A DNA stretch of 64,000 nucleotides, taken from the NCBI GenBank assembly GCA_958450365.1, contig CAUEEP010000927.1, positions 1,417,001-1,481,000 of the forward strand, written 5' to 3'. Source of the stretch: Mesorhabditis belari. Lineage: Eukaryota; Nematoda; Chromadorea; Rhabditida; Rhabditidae. Shown piece after piece: positions 24,230 through 35,900 of the stretch (the stretch's first letter is position 1; each line of letters starts with the position of its first letter). A program made the position numbers and the translations under genes. The notes beneath the pieces are model-generated. The model had not been told where the DNA came from and made no database searches. It was given only the letters and a program-made list of their open reading frames with translations.

Positions 24230-24660
24230 TACAAAATTAGTGATGTAAACTGGCTAGTTTTCTTGGCTGGCTAGGTTAAGCCAAAGGAAAGCCAAGTGGA
24301 AACCAAGTCAAAGCCAAGCTAAGTCAACAACAAAGCCAGACCAGGGCAAGAAAGAAGCCAAAGCCAAAACCAAGACCAGGCTTTGATCTGGCTGAGGCTA
24401 ACAACTCTTTAACTCTTTAACATTCCTTTACAAGAGAACATTTTCTTGAACTTGGCCACTAGTTTTCCAAGCCACAAGTTATCCAAGCCACAAGCTTTCC
24501 AAGCCACAAGTTTTCCAAGCCACAAGTTTCCCAAGCCACAAGTTATCCACTAGTGGATTGGTTACGAGTAGGCTGAGACTTGGATAGGCTGAATAGATGG
24601 GGTTACGGAGGTTGAAAGAAAGAGAAGAAAAGGAAGTGTATGGACACACGGAGCCTAATC
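24230..24660. repeat. Segmental duplication, copy 1 (with CCACAAGTTTTCCAAG minisatellite)
   Basis: Homologous to about 27100-27390, sharing GACCAGGGCAAGAAAGAAGC and GGTTACGAGTAGGCTGAGAC. A 16-nt minisatellite at 24436-24546 is expanded here relative to the other copy. Confidence 0.8.
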
Positions 24661-24671
24661 AAATCGGACTC

Positions 24672-25300
24672 TCAACCCGTCGAGAGTTGTCCATCAGATG
24701 GACACATCACTCTTAGCTTGTTGCCCAGCTTTTTCCCTGAATTGAGAATGAGACTTTGATCTTGCCGACTTGAACAGGAAGCATTAGAAATGTCGATATA
24801 TAAAGAAATGGAAGATCCTGCCAGCTCTGGTTTGCTCAATACCGAGAAGGTATTGAATCTCTTGAAGACGAACCACTTGGCCACATGGTCAGTCTTTAGG
24901 TTTAGAGACAAAGTACAAACTTTACAATGTATAAATAAATAAATGAATAGAAGTAGAAACCGTAAATTATCCACTGCAATTTAAAATTTAATCTTTCAAT
25001 GAAAAACAAACAAACAAGAAATCTAAAAAGCATAGAAAAACAGAATGGTGTCAGAAAAAGGTGAATTTGGAGTAGGGGAAAATCTCAAGCAAAACCAGCC
25101 GATATTTCTCTGATCAAAGGAGAAAAAGGGGAGCCCTCGGGGGCCTAATTAGGCTCAAATTGAGAGCCCGGGCTCACAGAAACGCAAAAAAACGAGATAA
25201 AAAATTGAGAGCGGAAAACTCTGCGCTGATTCTAGTCGGATAGATTTTTTGCAGATGTCAAAGCAGAAATATTTAGCATTTGATGGATTTATATATATAG
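24672..25300. other. No gene recognised
   Basis: A 100-residue minus-strand ORF at 24672-24974 resembles no family I recognise and lacks coding character. Positions 25110-25175 are GC-rich (GGGGAGCCCTCGGGGGCCTA), standing out from the AT-rich surroundings. Nothing else is supported. Confidence 0.4.
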
Positions 25301-25321
25301 ATACTTTATTCAGGGCCTGAG

Positions 25322-25592
25322 ATTGGAACCGTATTGGAACCGTATTAGATCAAAAAAAGAACCGGACTGGAGCCGTATTGGAACCGTATTGGAACCGGAC
25401 TGGAACCGTATTAGATCAAAAAAAGAACCGGACTGGAACCGTATTGGAGCCGTATTGGAGCCGTATTGTGGAACCGTATTAGAACCGGACTGGAACCGTA
25501 TTGGAGCCGAATAAGAACCGTATTGGAACCGGACTGGAACCGTATTAGATCCAAAAAAGAGCCGTATTGGAACCGTATTGGAACCGATAAAG
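25322..25592. repeat. Minisatellite TGGAACCGTATTGGAACCGG
   Basis: Tandem 11- and 22-nt units of GGAACCGTATT and GGAACCGGACT are interrupted by TTAGATCAAAAAAAG. The array sits inside a sequence whose uninterrupted counterpart is at 62055-62110. Confidence 0.9.
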
Positions 25593-25859
25593 TGCGCTAG
25601 ATTTAAGATTAAATTGATATTGATAAAAGTCTTAAATTTAGAAGATAAGCTATAACTTTTTTTGAAATAAAGTTTTCAATAGATTTTACGTAAATATTTT
25701 GACCTCTATTTTAGACCAAAAAGAATTTCGAGTCGATAAGAGTGGGCCGTGATTCAATTTCAAAGCTCACAACTTTGTTAACATAAAAAAAGTGTTCAAT
25801 CCATTTTTGAGATCTAGTTTTTGTTCAAAGAAACGAAAAGGAAATGTTTGAAATTTGTT

Positions 25860-26665
25860 TTAAATATAGTTATTGAGTTTTTAAATAAGTTTTAAATATG
25901 AAATCGTTTTTAAATAAGAAATTAACTGTATTAGTTGCATAATTTTCACTAAAACTGTTTAATTTACATAAGTTTCATATAAAAAGCTATTTCTTGAGCT
26001 GTGAATTCTTTGAATTTCTTGAAAAAGAAAATTTCTTAGTCAATTTCAGTCAGAGTGGGGTCAATTTCGAAGCTCAAAACTTCGTTAAAGTTAAAAAAGA
26101 TTGAGTTTTGAGCCTGAGTCTGAGTAAAGATGAATAATTAGCTTTTGAAACCATCAAAACATACAAAATTTATGGATAAAATACATTTTTAAAAGCAAAG
26201 CAAGTAAGAAAAGCAAACATGTGAGTCGGTGTTAAAGAGTCGATGTGAGTCGGTGTTAAAGAGTCAATGTGAGTCGATGTCAAGATGCCTCAAGCAATCC
26301 ATTTTAAATATAGTTATTGAATATCTTATCGTTTTTAAATAAGAAATTAACTGCATCAGTTGCATAATTTTCAGTAAAACTGTTTAATTTGTATAAGTTT
26401 CATATCAAAAGCTATATCAAAAGCTATCAAAAGCTATATCAAAAGCTATCAGAAGCTATATCAAAAGCTATCAGAAGCTATATCAAAAGCTATCAAAAGC
26501 TACATCAAAAGCTATATCAAAAGCTATCAAAAGCTATCAAAAGCTATCAGAAGCTATATCAAAAGCTATCAAAAGCTACATCAAAAGCTATATCAAAAGC
26601 TATCAAAAGCTATCAAAAGCTATCAGAAGCTATATCAAAAGCTATCAAAAGCTTCATATCAAAAG
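25860..26665. repeat. Direct duplication plus AGCTATATCAAAAGCTATCA minisatellite
   Basis: A roughly 125-bp segment at 25860-25985 recurs at about 26300-26405 (shared ACTGTTTAATTTRYATAAGT). It runs directly into a minisatellite of 10- to 22-nt AGCTATATCAAAAGCTATCA units at 26405-26660. In the first copy that motif is present only once, suggesting expansion in the second. Confidence 0.8.
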
Positions 26666-26964
26666 CTAAACTTATTTCATAAGTTGTAAGCTGTGAATTC
26701 TTGAAAAGTAAAGCTCAAAAACTATGTTTTAAAACAATCAATATGAATAAAATACATTTTTAAAAGCAAACTCTAAATCTTAAACTTGTCGATGTTAAAG
26801 AGTCGATGTGAGGCGATGTCAAAGAGTGCCTCAAGCAATCCATCAAACGGAAATGTGAAGAGAGGCGTTTTTCCCCCGTTTCCCCGCAAAGAGATTCAGA
26901 ATTCCGAGGGGAAATTGATGAAAAAAAAGCGAAAGCATTGAATGAATACATGAAAATTTGAGGA

Positions 26965-27540
26965 TATTGAAGAAAGAGAAGTGAAAAGAAAAACTAAGCA
27001 ATTAGGAGAAAGCATGGAAACGAATCTATGCTTATTTCTTTTCTATTTTCATTTAGCGACTAATTTCTTTAATAGAAATACACCAGTTTATCAATTAAAG
27101 AACCAAAGCTAAGTCAACAACAAGCCAACCCCAAAGCCAGACCAGGGCAAGAAAGAAGCCAAAGCCAAAACCAAGACGATGAAAGGCTTTGATCTGGCTG
27201 AGTCTTACAACTCTTTAACATTCTTTAAACTTACAAGAGAACATTTTCTTGAACTTGGCCACTAGTTATCCAAGTTTTTCAAGCCACAAGTTTTCCAAGC
27301 CACAAGTTACCCACTAGTGGATTGGTTACGAGTAGGCTGAGACTTGGATAGACTTGGATAGGCTGAATAGATGAGGTTACGGAGGTTGAAAGAAAGAGAA
27401 GTGAAAAGAAAAACTAAGCAATTAGGAGAAAGCATGGAAACGAATCTATGCTTATTTCTTTTCTATTTTCATTTAGCGACTAATTTCTTTAATAGAAATA
27501 CATCAGTTTATCAATTAAAGAACCAAAGCTTAGCTTCAGA
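26965..27540. repeat. Nested segmental duplications
   Basis: Positions 26965-27110 and 27388-27535 are near-identical direct copies (GGAAACGAATCTATGCTTAT). Between them lies a copy (27100-27390) of the segment at 24300-24640. The small ORFs here are copies of one another and not convincing genes. Confidence 0.8.
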
Positions 27541-27894
27541 AAAAGTCATTTAAATCTCTTTTTTGTCCAATTTTACTTTAAAACTTCACCTTTTAGGTTT
27601 AAAAATTGAATTTCGAAAATTTTGAGGAAAACGCTGGATTGGATTTAGGCTTAGGCTTAGGACAAGGACAAGGGAATGATCCAAATTTAAATTCAAGCTA
27701 AGCTTGGAGTTAAGCGCAGATCTTTAAAAGAGTAGAAAAGATTGAGATCAATCAGGGTAAAGAAGAAATTAAGAAAGCTAAGAATTAGAAAAACTATGAC
27801 TAGAAGAAGCTCATTAAATCTCAAAGGTTTTGTCTTTGAAAGACAAATGATTATGCTCAAATTTTGGCAACTAAAGAAAGAGCTAGCTGGATAT

Positions 27895-27965
27895 AATTTT
27901 AGAATATCTGTGCCAATGTGAAGGATGTGATTGAAGAACCAGCAGCAGTTCCACAAGCAGTTCTA
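27895..27965 (+). pseudogene. Fragment of mlt-10-like exon 3
   Basis: A TTTTAG acceptor followed by AATATCTGTGCCAATGTGAA and GATGTGATTGAAGAACCAGC closely matches the start of exon 3 of the mlt-10-like gene (minus strand, from 35401), including its preceding acceptor and the QAVP repeat start. Similarity ends after about 70 bp. It is an orphan exon fragment in opposite orientation to the source. Confidence 0.7.
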
Positions 27966-28099
27966 CTCCAAACAATTGGCAAGCTAAAGCTGTATCTCGA
28001 AAGAATTAATGAAAATCTAGAAATCTTCAACTATTAAAGCAATATCATCAAATTGGAGAATCGAATTTTTAAGAAAACTTTGAAGATATTGAAGAATTG

Positions 28100-28500
28100 A
28101 AGAGTAGTGCAAAGAGAAAGAGTGAAGGGGAAAGCGCGTCAATAATAGCCCCATGGGAAGGAGTTTGGGAAGGAAAAGAGTGGAGAAGAAAAGCTTGAGG
28201 TGGAGAAGAAAGTGGAGAAGGGGAATGAAGTTCTAGAGACCCTAGAGGGGTCTCTGGCAGTTAAAAGCAAAGGATGGATGGGGGACCCTGCGTGTGGGGG
28301 AAAGCCGGCACCCCCCTTTCTCCAGTATTGATGTTGGGTGGAGACTGGGCGTTTCGCGGAGAGGAGGCTGAGGTCCCTAAAGACAGACAAAGCCCAGGGC
28401 CAAAAGAAACAGGTGCACTGAATGCATTGAGCCTCTCTCTCTCTCTCCGACAACTCATGACCAAAGAATTGCTTTCTTTATGTGCACACATTTGATGAGC
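28100..28500. other. GC-richer block of unknown nature
   Basis: Positions 28240-28430 are much richer in G and C than the flanks (GGGGGACCCTGCGTGTGGGG). Overlapping ORFs exist on both strands, but none shows recognisable domains or a convincing splice pattern. It could be an exon, a UTR or a repeat remnant. Confidence 0.4.
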
Positions 28501-29029
28501 GGTGAGTAATTGATGAGAAATGGATTTTTGATGACTTTTGTCATTTGGTTAAGTCGATCAGATCAAAACTTGAAGCCAGTGATTTCAGATTTCAGAGGTT
28601 CAAATCTAAATCAAAACTTTTTGAAGAAATGTCTCATTCAGAGCAGATTTAGCTTAATTTTTATGAAAATTAATTACCCAAGTAGATCTTAAAATTGAGC
28701 TAATTTTGGCTGTTGCAGGTGCTTTTCTATTCTCTTCAAGGAATCGATCAAGATGCTGGCTATAGTTGATTGTAATTTGTTTACAAATTCACATTTCTCA
28801 ATAAAGTTTTGGCCTTAAACTTTGACAGCTCGAAAATCCATTTCTTTCTTTATCCATTGAGGCCCGTTCAGCGAATCGCTCAATCATTGATAAATCACAA
28901 CAAACGAGATGAGAAATGAGAGAGAAAAGAAAGGAAAATCTCAAAGAATTGTGGTTACACAGTGGAAAACAGGGAATGGAGAGGGAGAAAGGCTTGAGCA
29001 GAGGCTAAGTCTGACACTTAAGAATTGGG

Positions 29030-29315
29030 CTTAGACTCAGGCTATGACTCAGGCTAAGACTCAGGCTCAGGCCCAGGCCCAGGCTTAGACTCAGGCTTAG
29101 ACTCAGGCTTAGCCTAAGCTTAGAACCAAGCTCTACACATTTCAAACCACAAATCCTGTTCTTATTGCACCGTATTCTTTATTTCAATCCTTATTGTAGT
29201 CAGTGTTAACTGTAAGCAATCATTTACTTCAAATTCAAGTTTAGATCAATTTTAGGAATGATATTTTCAGGTAAAAACCTTGTGATCGACTTGCTCATGT
29301 ATGCTTGAACAGAGG
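29030..29315. repeat. Telomere-derived tract and right arm of the 7-kb-spaced inverted repeat
   Basis: Positions 29030-29125 are CAGGCTTAGACTCAGGCTTA units, the inverse of the tract at 22320-22632. Positions 29095-29315 are the inverted copy of 22085-22330. Positions 28500-29030 and 29320-29945 hold nothing recognisable. Confidence 0.75.
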
Positions 29316-29947
29316 CTAAGTCTGACACTTAAGAATTGGGCTTTTGACAGTGACAAGTTGACAATAAGTTGACGTTCTACTTTCAGCAGCTAACGAAAAT
29401 AGATCTTATAACAGATCTTTGTCTTATTCTAAGCTTCTGTTATTAGAAAAGTCAGTCAGCTTGTAACTCTACTAATGTATAAGTGTTTTGTTAGAATTGT
29501 TCAATTGCAGTTAAGCAAAAGTTTCTTTTATAGAACAAGTGAGATACTTTTTGTCATAGTTTTCACAAAGAAAGAAGATCTTTCTCATGTATGCATATAA
29601 AAGTGTTCTTTCTTTAATCCTTCGATCTTTTCTCACTAGCTAGCTTTTTTTAGAAAGACGAATCAAAAGATTAAATCCAAAAAAGCTTAAAATTCTTTAT
29701 CTTTAACTGTCAGAAAGCCTCTGATAAACTCAGAATCAAAATCAATTGAAAAAGAAGAATCAAAGTGAGCCAGAAAAGCTGTGTTTTAAGCATAAAGTAC
29801 ACGAAGACGGCCTGCCAGGAGTTCATCTTGTAAACGCCCCACCTGGGGCAAGAATCCCTCTAGTTCTTGATTTTATGATTGCTTTATATTTCAAACATTC
29901 AATACAATAAAACAAAAATATTATTAAAATTCAAAACATTTTCAAAA

Positions 29948-32900
29948 CTAATGATGGTGCTCAGCTCCAGCAGCAGCCTCTGCAGCCAAATGTTCTGAAT
30001 GAGCTACGGCCTGTGATGGGGGAAGCGGGATTCGGAGAAACTCCAACAAGTGACGATCATCTAAACAATGAACATCTATTGGCTTTAAAATCTTGTTATT
30101 GTTGTTATTGTAATTGTTAAATCAATATTGTTCTCTACCTGGCATAATCTCTCGTTCAGCCCATTCCTCGCCTTCTCCCAGTAGCTTCTCCAAAGTGATT
30201 GGATCATCTAAAACGTTTATTCAGTTTTCAGCTGATTAGATATACCGTATTTTCTCTAATAGTAGTGCACTCCGGCTAGCTGAGTTGGTGATGATTTTAC
30301 AGTTTCCAAGCTTTTGCAGAAGCTCAACACTCAAATCCCCCACTAGATCCCATCGTCAGCTACATTTTCCGACCCCACATCGATAGGTTCTGATAAGCGG
30401 TTCTCGAGATTTCAACCAATTTAGGCAAAGCTTAGGTTGCACTACTATTAGAGAAAATACGGTATATAAAAAGCAGTTTATTGGCAAGATACTTGAACTA
30501 GGATTTATAATATCTATTAGAATTATACCGTATTCTCTCTAATAGTAGTGCACCGCAGCGAGCCGAGTTGATGACTATTTTACGGTCTCCAAGCTTTTGC
30601 AGAAGCTCTAAACTCTAATCCTCCACTAGATCTCATCGTCAGCTACATTTTCCGACCCCACATCGATAGGTTCTGATAAGCGGTTCTCGAGATTTCAACC
30701 AATTTAGGCAAAGCTTAGGTTGCACTACTATTAGAGAAAATACGGTATATAAAAAAGCAGTTTTATTGGCAAGATACTTGTAACTAGGATTTTATAATAT
30801 CTATTAGAATTATACCGTATTCTCTCTAATAGTAGTGCACCGCAGCGAGCCGAGTTGATGACTATTTTACGGTCTCCAAGCTTTTGCAGAAGCTCTAAAC
30901 TCTAATCCTCCACTAGATCTCATCGTCAGCTACATTTTCCGACCCCACATCGATAGGTTCTGATAAGGAGTTCTCGAGATTTCGAGGAATTTAGGCGACG
31001 CTCTAGGTGCACTACTATTAGAGAAAATGCGGTACATGAAAAGGACCAATCAGAAGTTGAAAGTTTGTTTAAATTTTCTTACAAATCTTAAGTTAAACAA
31101 TTAAACAGTTACCGTATTTTCTCTAAAAGTAGTGCACCCCGCCGAGTTGATGACTATTTTACGGTCTCCAAGCTTTTGCAGAAGCTCTAAACTCTAATCC
31201 CCAACAAGATCCCATCGTCAGCTACATTTTCCGACCCCACATCGATAGGTTCTGATAAGCAGTTCTCGAGATTTCAACGAATTTAGGCAAAGCTTAGGTT
31301 GCACTACTATTAGAGAAAATACGGTAGATATAATATATGCCTTCATCCACGTCGTGAGCCAATCCATGCAAGTCAACCATTTCAATAGCTGTGTGTCCAC
31401 CAGCTGCTGGCTCATCATTGTCCTCTTCGGGCTCATGTCCGCCAGCATGGTGAGCGTGAAGATGTTCTCCTCCCATAATGTGAGGAGATAAAATCTGAAT
31501 ATAAATTGATCTCTTTAGATTAGTTACTGCTAGAATTGTATTCAAAAATTCACTTCAATCATCAACCGCTCCCTCTGCGCAATTCTTGGTGATAAAATAT
31601 TTGGACTTAAAACAGTTATTCCCATGTTATCTGTGCCGCCAATATGTGGACCAAGAACATCTAGAAAACTGTCTTCACCTAGATAAGAACTACAAACTTG
31701 GAGATAAGATTGAAACAAATGATCCAATTGGTGACAAAACTCGTGGCTCAAGAAATCTAGAATGAAAGAAAGGTTAGGAATAGGATTTAAACAAACGTTG
31801 GTGTTAGCACATCAGCGACAAAGCCTTCTGGAGAGAGTACCCAAGCGGTGAGAGCTCTCGGGGCAAGGACCTGCAAGTATTCGAGTAATTCGGATCAAGT
31901 TTTGCTAAAGAGTAGAACAAGAAGATAGCTTTTACCTCAAATTTGAAACCCATTGGACTAAGGACTCGGGTGATGAGGGCGCCGGGTGAAAGGACAACAG
32001 CGGCAAAGGCTCGAGGTGACAAAACGCCAAGCTAAATGAAGAGCTGCAGAAGATGATGCTTTTAAGATTTGAATAATCTATGGCTTCGAAAATGAATACC
32101 ACAAGAAGCTCTGGTTGAAAGATCTCTAATGTGAAGGAACTTGGGGATAGAACAAGGACTTCGAGATAGGCGTCAGTTCCTAAAGTTCTTTCAGACTTTT
32201 CCTTGTGAAATCAATCTCCACATTCAAGTTTCAACTTTTTACCTGATAGAACATCAAAAGCATATGGTCTAAGCACTTCATAAAGGATTCCATTTGTTCG
32301 ATTCGTAAAACCTGGTGGTCCTTCTTCAGGTGATGTTCGTTTCTATGCAGAGGTTTAAGTAAAAAGGTTTAAGAGTAATCAGCATTCATTTAAATGCAAA
32401 TTTGTATAGCAAACATAAGAGTTGTAAAGATTTAAAGATCTAAAGATTTAAAACTTTAAAAAACCTTAAAGTCATTCTTCAAAACTCACCACCCGGAGTT
32501 GTATGGGATTCGGGGGGATCGGACCAGTCGAATTATCAATCACAAAAGCCTCTAAAGATTTAAAGCTTTAAAAAAACCTTAAAGTCATTCTTCAACACTC
32601 ACTTTCTTCAACAATCTCAGCATTCGTTTCATTCAAATTCTTTCCCAAATAAAGCATATTTGAAAGTAGAAACTCGACCCTTCTTTCCCTTCCTTCTTCG
32701 TCCAAATCCCCATATTCATTGAGATCAAACGGGAGTTCCTGGGAAACTGTAGCTTTTGGTGTTTCTAGATCAACGTTTTGTCAGACTAAACTCACATTTA
32801 TTTTTCCGATTGTAGACAAGTTGAATTTGTTGGGGAGTCATATGCGTGTAGCCATAGTGAGTCATTTCACAGCGTTGTCTAGAATAGATGCTTACAGAAA

Positions 32901-35900
32901 AAGTCAAAAAGGTTTTCCGTTTGCGTATTTGAATCTTCAGCTAACTAATCTTTTGTCTTTCTAATCGCTGATCCCTGATCTAATCCCTGATCTCTGATCT
33001 AATCCCTGATAAGTTTAAGCTTTAAAGTTCAAACGAAAACAAGAATGAATCTAAAGTGTTAAAGTTGGGCAAACTATAGAACCGAGGACTTTGTGAAAGT
33101 GAAAAGTGTTTTTAATCGAAAACCCATTTGAAATCCTGCATACTCTATCAGTTTTTCTCTCAAAATCCTACCTTGAATTCATCAATTTCCTCGCTTTCAC
33201 CCAATTCAACGTGTGACTCGCCAGCTCGATCATATCTGGATAGACTTCTTCTCGAATTTGCCTAAAATTGAACTACTTATTTTATTAATAAAGTACATTT
33301 TTTTAAAGTTATTGCAATTTTGACTTGAATGACCTAATTTCAGGAGCCATGCCGGCATAAATATGTCGAATCGCTTTCCCAGCTCCAGAAATTTCAATCA
33401 GAAATTTTGCCATTGATAAATTAATCGCTCCTTTTGCCTAAAATCTTTCCTTTTCGTTTTTGCGTTGCTATTAGTACTTTTCCAAGATCATTCAGTGATA
33501 GAATTCCTCCAGATCGTAGGGCAAATATTCTTGGTGATAGAATATCGGAGTATTGCTGATTGGAGAATGAGAAGAATCGGGGTGAGAGGACGGAAGCTGT
33601 TTGAAATTTGCTCTTGCTCTTGGGTGGGCCAGAGGAGCTGCTTTTCTGAATTTTGATTTGAGACTCAAATATTGGATCACATTTTGCTCAAACAAACAAT
33701 AGGAATCGTAAGATCAAGACTTGAAGATCAACTTGGCAATTGGCCGTAAAGTGAGGCTTTGGCTTGTAGTGACTGCCAAGTATCATAACCCTGGTTTACT
33801 TTGTTTCTAAATTTTTTTGGGCCCGCTCAGATGAGCAGTCGGATACCCGTTCTCCTCTCGGAGTCGGGGCGCGGTCATCAGCGGGGACGAATCATTCGAT
33901 TCATACACCGTTCTTCACGCTCTCCGGCTGCCCATTCCCAATCATCGCGGGTGCAGGGTGTTGCAAGATTGTGGGTAAAGCGAAATACACACTACAGAAA
34001 TGATCCTGTGAAGTATGATTTCGGTGATACGGCGAAAAAGGAGAGCTATGTAGTGAGGACGTGTGCCAGAAAGCGCGCGATTACGCGGCACCATCAAGAA
34101 CACAAAGAGAGCGTTCGACAGAGGGAAAAGGGGAAAAAATAATGGGAAAAGGATGTTAAATCTTCAATTTAAAACTTTATAATGGACAAAAATTTGCCAG
34201 TTTTTTGTTAATAAGTTCTTTTTTACATTTTACAACTGTAAAACGTGCTTTAGCTTAAAACTTACCGCATATTTGCCCATTCTTGAGAGTGCCGAGTCCA
34301 AGAGTCGCCTTTTCGAGGTCAATTTTGGCGCTAACATCTCAATATTTTTGTCAATTGATTGAATGAGCTAAAAGTTTTTTCATTTTTTAATATTTAACAT
34401 TTAAAACATTTACATTTGAGTTCTCTTTTGTCACCATTTTCCAAAAAGAATTGATCTTATCGATTCGTTTCTCGTGTTCATCGATTTCAGCGATCATTTG
34501 AAAGACATCCATTCCAAAATGATCATAAGCTGAAAGATTTGATTTTAAAGTAGCTTTAAAATAGCTTTAAAGTAGCTCTAAAGTAGCTTTAAAGTAGCTC
34601 TAAAGTAGCTTTAAAGTAGCTCTAAAGTAGCTGTAAAGTAGCTTTAAAGTAGCTCTAAAGTAACTTTAAAGTAGCTCTAAAGTAGCTTTAAAGTAGCTTT
34701 AAAGTAGCTTTAAAATAGCTTTAAAATAGCTTTAAAGTAGCTTTAAAATAGCTTTAAAGAGCTTTAAAATAGCTTGGGAATCAGTTATTTTAATAGTTTT
34801 TATAGAAAACAGACCAAAAATTCGATTAAAAGTTGAAAATTTCTTGAAAACCGAATTTATCAACGGTAAATATGACTTTAAATAAGTTGAAAATCATTTC
34901 TAGAAACAGCAAAACGTTAATTAAATCATTTTCTTAAAGATCTTTTAAAATTATTTGTTAGTTAAGCTTACCTTAATGAAATCTCTTCAAAAAAAACCTA
35001 CTTTCCGGCATTTTCCTCAACTCCTCAGCCGTGATTTCTCTCTTCATCCTTTTCTCATTCTCTCTATAATGATCAGCCAATAATTTCGATAGATGTATTT
35101 CCAATTTCTTTCTTTTTCCAGATCTCTTTCCATTGTAAACCCTCCGAATTCTCATCGGTCGACTTTTGATCAAGAATTTCCGCCGAATTCTGTGCATATT
35201 TAAAGTTTTCGATGGTCGATGAAAAAGTCGTCGAAATTTTAGCTTTATCTTTTGAAAGATGGTCAAGGGTTTTGGTTGTGGAACTGCTTGTGGAACGGCT
35301 TGTGGAACGGCTTGTGGGACTGCTTGTGGAACTGCTTGTCGAAATGCTTGTCGAACTGCTACTGGTTCTTCAATCACATCCTTTACATCGGCACAGAGAT
35401 TCTAAAATTAGATTGATTTGTGGAGAGTCTTCATTTTTCACCTCACTTGACCAAGACTGTGCCTAATTATAGATTTGTAAAATGCATTTCTAAAACGATC
35501 TGTTTGCTAACTCATAGTTAGACTTAGCAATGAGATACACTTATCAGTTATCAATATTTGTAAAGAGTTATAGATATATGCCTTGGCCATTCAATTATAG
35601 AGATTTGTAAACATCAAAAGACTTATGATGCTGTAAGCTCTCAGTCTGCAGTAATTTGAAATGAAAAGTAATCAGCTTACAGGTCGGATTACAGTAAAAG
35701 TAATCTTAATTGAAGTTAAATTTATGCAATATCACTTGGCACTTTTTCAGAATACTGTAATAAGACAAGACTACAATATTCTAATATATTCTTGGCTTCT
35801 AGAGCATTGTGATAGAGCCGATCATTTATAGAGTTTTTTTTTGGAAAGCTTAAAGGTTCTATTTAATTGAAATGTCATTGTTGATCAGATATGCATTTTA

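Noticed and set aside
24672..24974. 100-codon minus ORF with a hydrophobic start (MDNLRFLLLFIYLFIHC)
   Set aside because: The apparent signal peptide arises from AT-rich TTTATTTATT sequence. The remainder has no domain, no conserved pattern and no splice context.
28660..28685. TTAATTACCCAAGT, resembling the nematode SL1 leader
   Set aside because: Only 14 bases match. The following GTTTGAG and donor context of an SL RNA gene, and the Sm site, are absent.
33801..34142. 113-codon GC-rich plus-strand ORF
   Set aside because: It overlaps the U3 snoRNA on the other strand. Its composition comes from the RNA gene, and no protein family is recognisable.
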